Below, piece after piece: positions 11,311-24,292 of a stretch of DNA of 64,000 bases. A program made the translations under genes and the position numbers. The stretch covers positions 61,621,225-61,685,224 of the forward strand of contig NC_044282.2 of the NCBI RefSeq assembly GCF_004027225.2. The letters run 5' to 3'. The stretch is from Strigops habroptila. Its lineage: Eukaryota > Chordata > Aves > Psittaciformes > Psittacidae. The notes beneath the pieces were generated by a model that had not been told where the DNA came from, did not search any database, and saw only the letters and a list, made by a program, of their open reading frames with translations. Positions within the stretch are counted from its first letter, which is position 1. Each line of letters starts with the position of its first letter.

Positions 11311-12012
11311 AAACACTTCTTTCATATCTTCTTTCTATAGAATATTTTATTAAACTCTTACTTCAACCAGGATTTCTGAAAACAGGAAATGAGGTGTTCT
11401 ACTTTGGGTGCCCCAAATTAAGAGGATCTTAGTGTGTCTGTTTCTTCTTCCCTCTGGTTCTTTTTTAATGAAGGAAGATGGAATCTGGCATTAGGCTTGC
11501 ATTTAGTGTATGAAGAGCAGTTGTGAGATCAGACAGGGAAAAAAGGCTTGGCTCAGTTAGGTGGAGGGAGGGAGCTCTTTTTGTTATCGTTGGTTTATAT
11601 CTTTGCGTTTCTCTTAATCTCTTCCCCATTTTCATCTTCGGGTGGTGTTTGGTGTGCTTGCTGGCACACTCTTACCCTTTTAGGTGCACATTAGATGGGC
11701 CTAGTGAATACCTGAATGTCTTGTGTCATCTTTTCACCAAGGTGGTCAAGCAGATTCGCTATAAGACAGCTGGTTCTTTCCAATAGACTGCCAGTTTATT
11801 CTGAATCATGAAAATATTAAATAATAGGATTCCTGCTCCTTTACGTATTTGTTATCTCATTCAAGAGTTAACACACAGGTATTCTAGGTGGCAGACTAAG
11901 CAGAAAACATCTTTAAATAGTCTCTAACAGATGCACATGTATACGTAGCCTTCCAAGTCAATTCAGCAGCAATTGCCATAATTTCTCTCCTCTCTAACTT
12001 TTCTTCTTACAG

Positions 12013-12083
12013 ATTGCTGTCGTAGCTGTGATGTGTAAACCACACAGGTGTCCGCACATTAATTTCACAGGCAACATATGTGT
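12013..12083 (+). CDS. ELP3: ELP3 exon 4, residues 87-109: cluster cysteines
   Basis: This exon holds most of the radical SAM cluster motif. Cys99 (codon 12049-12051) and Cys109 are encoded here and Cys112 in exon 5, giving CX9CX2C, the ELP3 spacing, unlike the CX3CX2C of classical radical SAM enzymes. The piece reads IAVVAVMCKPHRCPH and then the FTGNIC segment. The donor GTAAGT at 12084 splits codon 110. All three ligands are present, so the 4Fe-4S site should be intact. Confidence 0.97.
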
Positions 12084-12122
12084 GTAAGTATGACAGCGTA
12101 GATGACCTAAGAGAACTGTTTT

Positions 12123-12522
12123 CATAGAATCACAGACTGGTTTGGGTTGGAAGGGACCTTAAAGCTCATCCAGTTCCAAACCCCTGCCACAGGCAGGGAC
12201 ACCTTCCACTAGCACAGGTTGCTCCAAGCCCCGTCCAACCTGGGCTTGAACACTGCCAGGGATGGGGCAGCCACAGCTTCTCTGGGCACCCTGTGCCAGG
12301 GCCTCACCACCCTCACAGGGAGCAACTTCTGCCTAAGATCTCATCTAAACCTCCTCTCTGTCAGTTTAAAGCCATTCCCCCTTGTCCTGTCCCTACAGAC
12401 CCTTGTCAAAAGCCCCGCTCCAGCTTTCTTGTTGACCCGTTTAGGCACTGGAAGCTGCCCTAAGGTCTCCCTGGAGCCTTCTCTTCTCCAGGTTGCACAA
12501 CCCCAGCTCTCTGTCTGTCTTA
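12123..12522 (-). mobile_element. Young CR1, 400 bp, intron 4
   Basis: The 3' end is at 12123 (CATAGAATCACAGACTGG) and the truncated 5' end lies in the LEKRRL-coding region near 12522. It starts 40 bp after the exon 4 donor, the closest CR1 to any exon boundary here. Confidence 0.93.
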
Positions 12523-13285
12523 CAGTATTTCTGCATAAATCTACTATTGCAGCAGCATTGTATTGGAGACAGGCTTACTTCCTGCACAAGCGCAGAGTTG
12601 CAGATTGCTGATACCTGCATATTACTCTAAAAAGTCTACTGTTTTCAGTTTTTCCTCATGGAGGAGACCTTTTTCCTTCATGGGCTAAATGTTAGTAGAA
12701 TACAGTTTTGTGAATACAGTAACCAGGAGAATATATTAGCGATCAAATGTAAGTTGTATGACTGTGTCAGGGCATGCCAGAGTTACTGTGCACATGACTG
12801 GGTACGTAAGCAGATTGGAGAAGCCCATTGCAGAAAAGAAACCAGGCTCAATCTGACAAGTTTGAAAACTGCTGAACTGAGACCCACCTGAGGAGGTGCA
12901 GGTGGTGTCTGCAAAAACTTGCTTGGTGTGACAGCCTGGCTCTGCCTGGCTCTGGAGTGAAACGAGAGCACAGATGGAGGGGAAGGCCTCCAGCTGCCAA
13001 GAGCTTGTGGTGTTAAGGGAATAGCATTGGAGTTTTATTTGAATTGAGAAACCCAAGCTGGCTTTACCTTGAAGTATGTTACCTCCATTTGACTTAAGAG
13101 TCTGCACATCTGTAATCACAGCTGTTTTTTTTCTAACCATATCAGTTCATTTATTTCAAAACATTGCCTGTTTCCTGCCTTGTCACTCCCAAAACATCTC
13201 TATCTCTCTACCAGCTGCCTGATGCAGAGTGAGCTGGCTCTGCTCTTGCTCTTGTATGAGCCGCTATTCTGTCTGAGATGTTCCA

Positions 13286-13395
13286 GGTAATTACGTGTAT
13301 GAAATGCCTTCAATTGGATTGCACAACTTTTGCCGGCAAATTAATTTGGCCCCGGTAATTTGGTAATTAATTTTGTAATGATGACAGATGACTTG
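13286..13395. promoter_or_regulatory. Candidate conserved element with clustered TAATTA sites
   Basis: Within about 100 bp there are GTAATTACG, a perfect 12-bp palindrome CAAATTAATTTG (13337-13348), GGTAATTTGG, GGTAATTAATTTTG and TGATGACAG. These are homeodomain-type TAATTA cores close together in an intron. Conservation cannot be seen from one sequence, so the enhancer call is inference. Confidence 0.3.
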
Positions 13396-14486
13396 GGTTG
13401 AGTTTGCAGGGCAGGCACCGAGGAAACTCATCCATTATACTGTGAGGCAAATGTGTCCGATTTGACTGAGATGGCATTATCTCGGGGTCTGTGCATTGAG
13501 ATCTGCACCATGAGTTGCAGTACTCTGACTGCTGTTACCCTTTCTGTTGGGGGTGCTCAGTGCCTGCAACTAAAATAGAAGGGGCTGTCAACAGTCCTGC
13601 ATAGGGTTGTGTTGGGTTCCAGAATGGCTGTAGATTGGTCATTAATACCACAGTCCTCAAAAGCGAGTTAAGGACCCTGCAGAATAAGTTTATATTCCTT
13701 TTAATTACTCTCTGCTGTGTACCATTCCCCTACTGGCCAGCAGTTGTGCTGTGGTTAGCTGCAAGTCTGTCTTGCTGTGTCACAGAATGAGTTGCAAACA
13801 AGCCTCTAGATGCAGAAACTAATTTAATACCAAGTCACCATACAGGCTGTATTGTTCTGAAGTAGTCTTAGAAGGCTGTATTCATTAAATAGCATGTTCC
13901 TAAGTTCAGAAAACAAATGTAAATGAGTATTCTCACAATTGAGATATTTAAATTCTATAAGAGGATGATATGTTTATTTTCTGCTTTTCTATGCCAAAGG
14001 AAAATTGTATTTTAGATCCAATGAGATGATGTTCTTGATACAATGATGAAAAATACTTACATTGTTTATGATTGTAAAACTACTTTTTAAAATCTAATAG
14101 TTCATGGATAACTATTACTCCAAAACTCTATGGCAGCTTGCTTAAACAATGCCATGTTCCAGAAATAGGTTCACAGGACACTTTGCTTCTAGTAAGTCTT
14201 ATCAAGTTGTTTTACGTGGATGTAGTCGTTTGCCATCTCTGAACTGTTCTCATTAAACGAAACAACTGTTTTGTACTGTATGCTTATCATTTGTAAACAG
14301 ACAGGCTCAGTTACTCTCAACTCACAGAATCACTCTCTCCAGCATCTGCATTTGGATCTATACCTGTATTTACATCAGATGATGCAGAAACACACGAATT
14401 CATTCATTCATCCCATGCTCTGAGCCGTGATCTGTGGTTCTATGATTTGTATTCCTGTGTGTTTCTGATGAGAGCTGGGGCAGTAA

Positions 14487-14702
<216 letters not shown>

Positions 14703-15167
14703 TAAACTTGGGTTTGGCTGCTCTTTGTTTCTGCAAATTCACTTGTGCTGCAAGAATAAAAACCAGAAGTAGGCTTCATGAACTTTGAGATCTAAAACAG
14801 CTCAACTATAGGATTGGAAATTCCTCTCAATTATTGTAGCAGTTGCTTCCTTCTCCTCACCTTCTGCTGTTTATACTGTTATACATGCAGGAGTGAGCAG
14901 CCCGTGATTCCAAGCAGGGCAAGTGCAGCATCTTGGCTGTACCCTGTGACTTCCTGATGTGGAAACTGCTGTTAATGTGAATCTCCAGCTGTGGAAAGCG
15001 ATCAGTGAGTGCGAGCAGTTGGAGGTGACATTGCTGTCTCCCATGGGACACTGCTGTGTGCAGTTTGTTGAAATGAATGCTGGCTGTGATTCCTACAGAA
15101 GTTACCAATCTGTGTCAAAATTTTCCTGACTGAACAGTCCAGCAGAACTGTATGGATTTACTTATGG

Positions 15168-15462
15168 CTCCCTATGGATTTAAGGGAAAGATACAGAGAA
15201 GACAGAGCCAGACTTCTCCTCAGAGCTGCCCAGTGGAAAGACGAGAGGCAACAAACATGAGTTAGAATGTGGAAAATTATGCCTTAATATAAGAATGTTT
15301 TAACATGACAGTTGTCAATCACTTGAATAGGGATTTATCTGAAGAGGTCTTGGGATCTCTGTTCTTAAAGATAATCAAGCACTGACTGGACAGAGCCCTG
15401 AGCATCCTGTCCTAAGTGGACCTGCTTTCAGTCCTGTCCAACCTACAGGACCCTGCAGATTA
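15168..15462 (+). mobile_element. Strongly decayed CR1 fragment, intron 5
   Basis: GACAGAGCCAGACTTCTCCT, then GACGAGAGGCAACAAACATG and ACTGGACAGAGCCCTGAGCA keep the order of CR1 3' landmarks. No ATTCTATG end remains. It is among the oldest recognisable copies. Confidence 0.7.
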
Positions 15463-16490
15463 ACAAAGGTTAAGCTCTGGAAAAAGAGCTATTTAGCTGT
15501 TAGTGCATCTGAAATTACATTAATGCTCTGTATCTGCAGTGATATATCACTAAATATACGTATTTCCAACATAGTGCGCTCCCATTGTCTGGAGAAAGTT
15601 TAGGAGCAGCAGATCTTGTGACTAAGTTATTGTGACTGGTTTTAACAGAACAACTCATAGCTATAGTACAGATGTAAAGTAACAAAATGAGGTAAAATAC
15701 AAACTGGATTTGGTAAACGGTGATCCAGCATCCTTATAGTTACAGATTTTGTCTGCTGTTAATCCAGTTCTCAGTGACTTGAAACTTGTTCTATTAGTGC
15801 AAAGTAGGAAAATCTGTGTATATGTAAATGCTTTGTAATTCCTGTTGGTTTGGATACACTGTATTCATTTGTTTAGTACTAACAGCATGTGGGAGTTGTG
15901 CATGATTAAGAGTCCTCATCATTTAGAGCTTTTAATATAACATGAATGAAATGCTGAACAAATCCAGGATACACAAGGTACTTGAAAACCTTATCTTAGA
16001 GTATTATTAATACGCTTACATCAGTAATAATACAGAAAGTAAGTCGTTAGGGATTTGAGTTGAAAGAGTATGTTTATCTTAAAGAATATTTAAAGTTGAG
16101 ACTGAGCTCTAGGGGACACTGCTTGGATAACCTGTGCCAGTGAAGTGAAACTAAAATGAATGGGGTGGAAGAAGTGGTATTTTGAAACCCATTTTGTTTG
16201 TGGTGTTTGCAGTATCTCTAGTGAATCACAACAGAGATGCTTTATCCGGTTGTAATGCACTAAAAATTAGAAAACCTGTGTCATTTTTATGTCATGTTAC
16301 CATCTCAGCACAAGTGTGTTTCATTATCATTTTAAAAAGTGGAAGGAGCCAAGTTTGTATTTACAATTGGATGGACTCTTTGGCTGCGAGTTTCAAGAGT
16401 TTAGGGTCAGCTAGGATTTGAAGAGTTCAGCATCCGTTTCAATGCTGAAAGTTTTCTTTTATTCTTCCCACCATTCGTTTTTTGTTTTTC

Positions 16491-16511
16491 TTTTTTTTTT
16501 TTAAAAAAAAA
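16491..16511 (+). repeat. T12A9 tract beside the exon 6 acceptor
   Basis: Twelve T are followed directly by nine A, so RNA from this spot could pair as a 9-bp hairpin with little or no loop. It ends 32 bp before exon 6, upstream of a plausible branch point, and could influence acceptor strength. Such runs are also prone to sequencing error. Confidence 0.8.
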
Positions 16512-16543
16512 GCTTACAAACTGACTCTCCCTCCGTTTTTTAG

Positions 16544-16612
16544 CCAACGTCCATGAGAGCGATTCGAGCCAGATATGACCCCTATCTCCAGACAAGGCAC
16601 AGAGTGGAACAG
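16544..16612 (+). CDS. ELP3: ELP3 exon 6, residues 132-154
   Basis: This exon is exactly 23 codons ([20 protein letters not shown], then VEQ) and is phase 0 at both ends, so skipping it would keep the reading frame. It lies 32 bp after a T12A9 tract, with CTGACT as a possible branch point between them. The exon encodes part of the radical SAM barrel conserved across ELP3 proteins. Confidence 0.97.
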
Positions 16613-18446
16613 GTAAATTTTTACCATGAAAGGGGGATGCATCGTGGTTGTGAGGAAAATAGTGAGAATGCTTCTAATCACCTCAACTGTTGGGCTGGAA
16701 GGGTTGTGATTAGCAGCACTAAGTGCAGCTGGAAGCCGGGTATAACCCAGCTGTCAATATTGGGGCCACTAGTGTTTAATGTGTCAATGTCTCTGCGTTA
16801 ATGACGGGGATGTTGGGACAGAGCACATTGTCAGCAAGTTTGTTGGTGATACAGAACTGGGAGGAGTGGATGGTAGACCAGAGGATTGTGCTGCTGTTCA
16901 GGGAGACCTGGACAGGCTGGAGAAATGGGCTGGCAGGAACCTCTTGAAGTTGAACAAAAGGAAATGCCAAACCCCAGGCGCCAGTACATGCTGGGGACTC
17001 ACCAGCTGGAAAGCAGCTTGATGGGAAAGGACCTGAGGATACTGGCAGACATCAAGTTGACCATGAGCAGCATTGTACCCTTGAGGCAAAGACAGCCACC
17101 AGCCTTAGAAGGAGTGTTGCCAACACATCAAGGGAGGAGATGCTTCCTTTTGCCTCAACACTGCTGAGGTTCCACCTGGAGAGTTGTGTCCAGTTCTGGG
17201 CTTCCTGGAAGACAACAGACTTGAACATACTGGAGGAAGTCTAGCAAAAGGCCACTAAGGTGATGGACGGACTGGAGCAAATGAAGAGATGCCGAGAGCC
17301 CCAGGACTGTTCAGGCTAGGGAAGAGGAGGCTTGGGGGAGTCTTGCTAATGTGTGTAAATACGTGGTGGTAGGCTGTAAAGAAGACGGAGCCAGGCCCTT
17401 CTCAGTGGTGCCTAGTGACAGAACATGATGCAGTGGCCACAAATTGAAATGTGAGAAACTCCATTTGAACATCAGGAAACAGTTTTTAGCTGTGAGAGTG
17501 ACTGAGCACTGGACCAGGTTGCCTGGAGAGGTTGTGCAGTCTCCATCCTTTGAGACACTCAAAGCCTGTTTGGGTGCAGTGCTGAACAAACTGCTGTAGC
17601 TGATACTGCTTTGAGAAGAGAGATAAGACTGGGTGATCTCCAGAGGCCCCCTCCAGCCTCAACTTCCTCATGATTCTGTAATTCTACATTAGCCTGACTT
17701 GATCCTCACAGAATATTATTTTTACACCTTTTAACTGTCTGTCATTTCCATTAGATGAAAGACAAATTTTGAACCTCTTGTTAAGATCTTACCAGTTGTG
17801 AACAATACCTTGTTTCTAATAGGAGATCCTACTACAATAAACACTACTGAACTTCTGTGGCAGTTGCTAGTTCTTGGTAATTGCTGACAGTTGGAGAATT
17901 TAGTACTCAAATAGTGGCTTTCGTACCAAAATGGTTTATGGGGGTCTTTTCTGGAGAGTTAGAAGATCTGAAGAGTTTCTTAATCCTGCTCTGCTTTGAC
18001 TGGTTTCCGGTTTATCTCCAAACCCATTGGAAAGTTCTCCATGGATTCAGTGTAGTCCTCCATTCCCTCAAGTTTGTAAGGAAGTTAGTTCTACAGGGAT
18101 TGAAGCAGATGAAAGGAAACTTCTGTCAGTCATATCTCAGCTAGCTTCAAACTGGAACCAGTGTAATTCTGTCAGCAAGAGGCTAGGTTCAAATGATTCT
18201 GCTTTGTCAAGAAAACCTGTTATGCAGGGCTCAGTGTCTACTCTGTTCTGCAGTAGAAAGATAACTTCGAGGGTTATATTTTGGGGAGGGTTTATAAGAA
18301 GTCTTTACAAAAGTGTTAGTAGTTTGTCATTGCTAAAAGATACCGCAACTAAAGAAGGAAACACGGGGTAAGAATGTCAGGGTTTTCAGCGAAGTCTTCT
18401 AAAAAAGTCCCTGTTTAATTTTTCCCTGGTACTTTCAATTTCACAG
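16613..18446 (+). other. ELP3: ELP3 intron 6
   Basis: More than half is one old 1-kb CR1 (16681-17686). The last 750 bp are unique, without a recognised feature. Confidence 0.9.
16681..17686 (+). mobile_element. Old 1-kb CR1, longest copy in the window, intron 6
   Basis: It starts in the RT palm region (the [11 protein letters not shown] piece, then SKFVGDTELGG where the catalytic ADD triad is expected), continues through DRLEKWAGRNLLKLNKRKCQ, and ends CTCCAGAGGCCCCCTCC and ATTCTGTAATTC. The aspartate pair is reduced to VGD and frames shift repeatedly, so it is inactive. Confidence 0.88.
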
Positions 18447-18601
18447 CTGAAGCAGTTGGGCCACAGTGTGGATAAAGTGGAGTTTATTGTGATGGGTGGC
18501 ACATTCATGGCCCTGCCTGAAGACTACCGCGATTACTTCATCAGAAACCTTCATGATGCCTTGTCAGGTCACACTTCCAATAACGTTGCAGAGGCCGTCA
18601 G
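18447..18601 (+). CDS. ELP3: ELP3 exon 7, residues 155-205
   Basis: The exon encodes [20 protein letters not shown] and then [19 protein letters not shown] through [13 protein letters not shown] corresponds to the glycine-rich strand that contacts S-adenosylmethionine in radical SAM proteins (family knowledge). The donor GTAAGC at 18602 opens the largest intron of the window and splits codon 206 after two bases. Confidence 0.97.
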
Positions 18602-21330
18602 GTAAGCATCTTGGGTTCCCTTCATGTAGTGGTTTAAAAGTGATCTTTAACTGGTGTAAGAACAAAAGATACTGACAGCAAAACTTTTTTAATGTTTATC
18701 CAAATACATATTTATGCACTGAATATTTATAGCTCAACTTGCAGCCTTGCTCTGTGTACGCAGAGCACCACGAGAAGATAGGGCCACATTTTATCTGTTT
18801 TCTCATGTAGGAAATGCTAAACTGCTTGTGGTTTCTTGGCATATCATCTAGACTTCCACCTTTTATGCCTCTTCACCTTGATTTGGTGTTGTGACGAATC
18901 ACATTGCCATGGGATTTATTGCCTTTAGCTGGGAAGGGAAACTGATCCTGCCTTGGAGGGAGGCCAGACGTCAGCTCCCGCAAAGGAATGACTCACCCCT
19001 GAGAGCGTCAGTGCTCAGGAGCTCCGAGCCCCTTGCAGCATCAATCGCAGTTACCCTTGCAGTATTTCAGTGTGACAGGGAGATGCTCATCTCATTTTAC
19101 AGCAGAGGAACTGAAAATCAGAGGCTGATTTATGTATGTGTGCTTTGGGTCATTGAATACCTAACTTTTCAGTGCATTTTGCAGTGTAAAACTGAGAAGA
19201 AAAAGGAGAGATTTGACGTTTTGGAGCTGTTAAAACTAGGTGAGCGTCCTTACTGGCAGTTTTAGTTTGCTTGTCATTGTTCAGTCAGGTGGATTTTCCT
19301 TGATATCATTATCATCTACTAAAGAAAGTGGTTTTAAAAGTAAGTAGGAGTAGCCCATGCCTGGTAGCTTGATGTCTTTGTATTTGAAAGCTGTAATTTC
19401 ATTTGCTTTTCCTCTGGAGGGCAGCAAACACTTCTGCTGGTTTTCTTTGGGTTTTGGTTTTTTTCCTTGTCATTCAAAGACCAGACAAAAAGTGCTGTGC
19501 TGCTCTTCCCGGGTGGATTTTATCAGGATAAAATAATGAGTGAGTTGGGAAAAGAATTGCTTTTCTTTTGCCCTCGTGCCAGACTGTGAGCACTGAAGGA
19601 CACAGCTCATCATGGAAGAGGGGTGGTGTTTGCACGTTGTCTATTCAAATTTATGCTGTCCTTGTACATACATCAGGTGGTTCAGGACGTGGTTATTCCA
19701 TATTTTGTCCACTGGTGGTGTTTTATTGGACTTAAAAGTGTGTTTCGAGTAGCCTGGCTATTGCTCTGCAGATGATTGAGGAAGCTATTTACGACACAGA
19801 CTGTGCAACCAAATAATTTTAAGTGCATACCAAAAAGAAGTGGCTCTGAAGTCAGTGTGCTGCCTTGCAAGCGCGCAGATCAAGCAATGTGGGAAAACCT
19901 GCACTAACAGTGTGTGGGTTTTTCCAGCAGATAAATAAAGGTTTATATTTTTAACATAAAGTTCATGTTAAATGCTTAGTAAATGGAGGTATGTGGGAGT
20001 TATTCAAGTTGCACTTCCTAAATATTCTAGAGGCGAGGAAATTGGGTTCAAAATGAATCAGACGTTTTTGTGCTGCTTGCGTTTAGCTGTTGCGCTGTGT
20101 CACTGCAGTACTGTTTCGAGATGGTCAATGCTCCTTGAAATAAACATTCACGATTAAGTTTATTTCTCTTCATACATGACGATTCAGCCCTTCTCCCCTA
20201 CTACTTCCATCAACAGAGGCCATGCTACATGGGGAATACTGACAGTATTTTACTTGTTTTATATTGTGGACATGGCATTCAACAGTAACCTGGGAGCTGG
20301 TCTCTATGACCCCTTACTTTGAATGGGTTTATGGTAGTCATGAAGTTTTTCTTCCTTTTGCAGATCATTACTTATTTTTAGATTTTGTACAATGATTCTC
20401 TAATGGGAAAAAAGACCTTGAGCCAGGATGCTTGTTTGAAAGCCCTTCTGAATATGACCTTTGATTAAGCCAGTGGAGCATCTATCTATATACATGACAG
20501 TCCCATCTTACTGTGAACACAGTTTTTTCCCCTTTTGTCCAGTCATTTCTTTGTCCTAAACCTGAGGTCTCTTTCTATGTCCAGCGCTGTCTTCCCAGCG
20601 TCAGTGACATGCTGACCTGTACGATGTGACTTGTGCAGCACTGAAGGGCTCATTAATCTGGTGTCCTCCTCCTGGTGTAATTTTGAATCGTCTTCATATA
20701 ATACTTTGTCTTGATCAGTGCACTGCAGCTTCTGGTCCTAGTTAATCTGATAAAAAGGATGTGATTCTGTGCAGTTTCAAGCAGTACAGTACGACCGCTG
20801 CCTGCCAGGGAGGTGTATGCTATTTCTCACCAGGAACCGGCACTGCAAGGCTAACTAAAGAAATAAATCCTCAAACTCTGCTGGTTGTTGGACTCTAGTG
20901 GATATTCTGAGTGGGCTTCTTGCTTTCTTGCAGAGACAGGATCTTATGTTAAATCCAGCATCGTGGTAAATCACACAGCTGCAAACCCAGCTGTGCCTGT
21001 ATGAGAGAAATGATGTGGGACTGGGAGTGATTGGTCTGGGGGAAGTGGGGCACTGCTCTAGTCAGCTGCTGCTGAATAAATGAGACTGAAACTCTGTCAG
21101 TGGAGAGAGCAGGATCCTCATGGGATGGCTCAGAGCATCTAAGCTACGTTGTTGCTTTAATCTGCTTCAAGGTAAACTGGGCAACTGACTTGGCAGTGTG
21201 AAGAACTCCGCATATACCTCTATGTATAAAGCAGGAGGAGGTCCTTTTTGCATGAGTTAAGATTTTGATTTTTATGGATGCATGGACAGGACATGAGTCA
21301 CATGAGTGACTGTATTTCCATACATGAACT

Positions 21331-21424
21331 CACAGAATGATGGAAGTTGGAAGAGACCACCCAAGGTGATCTACTCTGGCCTTCCTGCTCAAGCAGGGTC
21401 ACCTAGAGCGCATTGCTCAGGAAA
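21331..21424 (-). mobile_element. Old CR1 3' end, 95 bp, intron 7
   Basis: CACAGAATGATGGAAGTTGG is followed by CTCAAGCAGGGTCACCTAGA, landmarks of the same old type seen at 8155-8828. Very short 5' truncated copy. Confidence 0.75.
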
Positions 21425-22181
21425 ATCCAAACCAACACCAACCAAATGTGTGATTGCTTAAAAAAAGATGAATAGAGAAACTGCTCAGCTTTCATAGCAA
21501 CCCCATTGCGAGTGGAGAAAAGAAATGACATCTCTGAGCAAGTGTTGCTGGTGTTTAATATTTCTGTAGCACCTCCCTATTGAGGTAATAAACACTTTTT
21601 AGACTATTCAGACAGAAGTCTTTGCTTGAGGTGCTTTGGTATGCTTGAGAAATAAGTTGGCCAAGTAAAGAATGGCAGAGCCAGAGGGGACCTTTGTGTG
21701 CAATAAGATTGAGAAGTTTTAATTTTTAACTGCTGAGAGCACCACTTAGGAGATTTCAGTGCACTTCTGGATGCCTGTCAAGCAGGGTTTTGGACTTTGT
21801 GAGGAGGAGATCTGTAATTAGTGTAAAAGAATCACAGTAAGACATTATAAGACAGATTTTTCGTTACATACTCTACAGAAATACATCTCTCTCTGGGAGT
21901 TGTTCCCATCAAGCCAATGTGTTGACTAGATTGCGGCTGCCTTTGCTCTTTTGTGAGGACAATGAACCAAGAAGGTGTAAAATGCACATGCAAATGAGGA
22001 TTGCTGCTCCCCATCATTTTGCTCCTCTCACCTGACCCATGAGTCATTAGAGGTGCTGGGCATATTTAACTGCAGCCATGACTCACCACTTAACTCCCAG
22101 GGCTGAGCAGCTCTTCTCTGAGCCAGGATCTGACTTTTAATTAGTGAATGAGGCCAAAGGAGAACTTTCCTGTGTTGAGAA

Positions 22182-22506
22182 TACCTAAAGGGACCCACAA
22201 GAAAGATGGAGAGGAACTTTTTACAAGGGCATGTAGGGACAGGACAAGGGAGAATGGCTTTAACCTGACAGAGGGGAGATTTAGATTAGAAATTAGGCAG
22301 AAGTTGTTCCCTGTGAGGGTGGTGAGGTGCTGGCACAGGGTGCCCAGAGAAGCTGTGGCTGCCCCATCCCTGGCAGTGTTCAAGGCCAGGTTGGACGGGG
22401 CTTGGAGCAACCTGCTCTAGTGGAAGGTGTCCCTACCCCTAGCAGGGGGTTGGAACTGGATGAGCTTTAAGGTCCCTTCCAACCCAAACCATGCTATGAT
22501 TCTAAG
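22182..22506 (+). mobile_element. Young CR1, 325 bp, intron 7
   Basis: It runs from ACCTAAAGGGACCCACAAG to CCATGCTATGATTCTA. It is of the GAGCTTTAAGGTCCC type with a GTGCTGGCACAGG variant. Confidence 0.92.
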
Positions 22507-23451
22507 AGAAAGGCAGGTGTCAGAAAGGTCCCCCTGGGCTGTACACCCGAGCAGAACCTTGGACTGCAGCATCAAGCCTGGCTTCTCTTAGGGTATTTAA
22601 AAATGGACAGAAATTATTTTTTTTAATGTATTTTAACAGTATCGTGTTGGCTGATGTTCCATCTGGTTGTAAATCACATTGTTAATGGCAAAGTAAGAAG
22701 GGGATAAAATTGCTGGAACCGTATGTTCTGCAATTGTGGTGTACCTGATATTTCTGTGACAATATTCAGGTGCGTGGCTGACATCGTAACTATTTCCATA
22801 ATAGGTCCATAATCCAAGACTGGTTTAGCTTTACATCACTCATCAGTCAGTAGTCTCTTAAGAAGTTCATTTTCCACCTGCATCACGCGTTGAAGCCCAG
22901 AACTTGCAGAAGTGAGTACCATTGACCACGTTTGATTCCTCGTGGAGAATTTGCAGCTCCTAATACCAGACGCTGCCACGAGACTGCCTTTTTCTTAGGC
23001 TTATCATGGATCATTTTTGCTAAGTGTCCTTTTGTGTTCCCAGCATTAGCTGTGTCTTCTGCTGAGTGGGTGAGCAGGCAGCAATGCTTTCCACTGCCAC
23101 AAACATTTTCGTTATGCACGAGGAAATCTCCTTTAAGTATCCCAAAGCCATATTGATCTTTTGGCAAGCGGTAAGGAGTTAGAACCAGCTACTTCAGAGC
23201 CTTTGCTGAAAGAGAAGACACAGGTTTTAAATAACCACTGCTTAGGGCTGGATTATTGTGTGTACAATTTAAGAACTCTTAGTCCATCCAAGGAAGGTAA
23301 AAAATCCCGAGCACTGGCACTTTCAGCAGCAGTTGGTTTGATATGTGAAGCTCCTGATGCCTTTTAAAACCCAGCTGGAAATCACTCTTCTCGAAGACAC
23401 CAGATCAGAGCAACCTGTGAAAAACATGTTTGGTGAGGTTAACAGATGATG

Positions 23452-23933
23452 TAAGAAGGACGTGGAGCTGTTGGAATGAATCTGCAGGAGGCCATGAAGA
23501 TGCTCTGAGGGCTGGAGCACCTCTGCTATGGAGACAGGCTGAGAGAGCTGGGCTTGTTCAGCCTGGAGAAGAGAAGGCTCCAGGGAGACCTTAGAGCAGC
23601 TTCCAGTGCCTAAAGGGGTTGACAAGAAAGCTGGAGAGGGGCTTTTGATGAGGGCCTGTAGGGACAGGACAAGGGGAAATGGCTTTAACCTGACAGAGGG
23701 GAGATTGAGATGAGATCTTAGGCAGAAGTTGTTCCCTGTGAGGGTGGTGAGGCGCTGGCACAGGGTGCCCAGAGAAGCTGTGGCTGCCCCATCCCTGGCA
23801 GTGTTCAAGGCCAGGCTGGACGGGGCTTGGAGCAACCTGCTCTAGTGGAAGGTGTCCCTGCCCATGGCAGGGGGTTGGAACTGGGTGAGCTTTAAGGTCT
23901 CTTTCAAGCCGAACCATTCTATGATTCTGTGAT
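23452..23933 (+). mobile_element. Young CR1, 480 bp, intron 7
   Basis: It runs from GTAAGAAGGACGTGGAGCTG to CCATTCTATGATTCTGTGAT. Only 0.95 kb separates it from the previous copy in the same orientation, so unequal recombination between the two is conceivable. Confidence 0.93.
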
Positions 23934-24199
23934 ATGTGTTCTGGAAAGATCATTCTATTCTTTTTCTCAAATACCCACATTAGGTTTCATGTATCAGTTG
24001 TTTTTCTAATAGAAACTGCAGTTTCTCTGCAAGAAATAGAGCAATCATGAAGGTTGACAGTGAAGCAGCTCTTAATTTTGCTTTTCTATAGTAAGGAATA
24101 AATCTACTTTTAAAAGATTACACTTTATTTCCAAAGTTGAAGTCTGTTTTAAATTTCTCAAATAAGACTTCAGGAGTTTTGTTAGAAGATTTTGGCAGT

Positions 24200-24292
24200 C
24201 TGGTCTAATGGAAGGTGTCCCTGCCCATGGTAGGGGCAATGGAACTGATGATCTTTAAGGTCCCTTCCAACCCAAATCATTTTATGATACGA
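24200..24292 (+). mobile_element. CR1 3' end, 93 bp, intron 7
   Basis: Starts at TGGTCTAATGGAAGGTGTCC and ends CATTTTATGATACGATGG. Diverged terminal units suggest moderate age. Confidence 0.85.

Larger units (their letters stand above)
10206..12012 (+). other. ELP3: ELP3 intron 3
   Basis: It contains one young CR1 (10518-10975) and a CAA/AAC-rich tract (11197-11310). The remaining 700 bp before exon 4 show nothing recognisable. Confidence 0.9.

Noticed and set aside
19085..19130. MIR-like text (CTCATTTTACAGCAGAGGAA)
   Set aside because: Only about 25 bp resemble the MIR core and birds have very few such elements; chance is likely.
18891..19265. 124-codon ORF in intron 7
   Set aside because: No recognisable domain and no splice sites that would fit it into ELP3 in frame; overlaps the weak MIR-like text.
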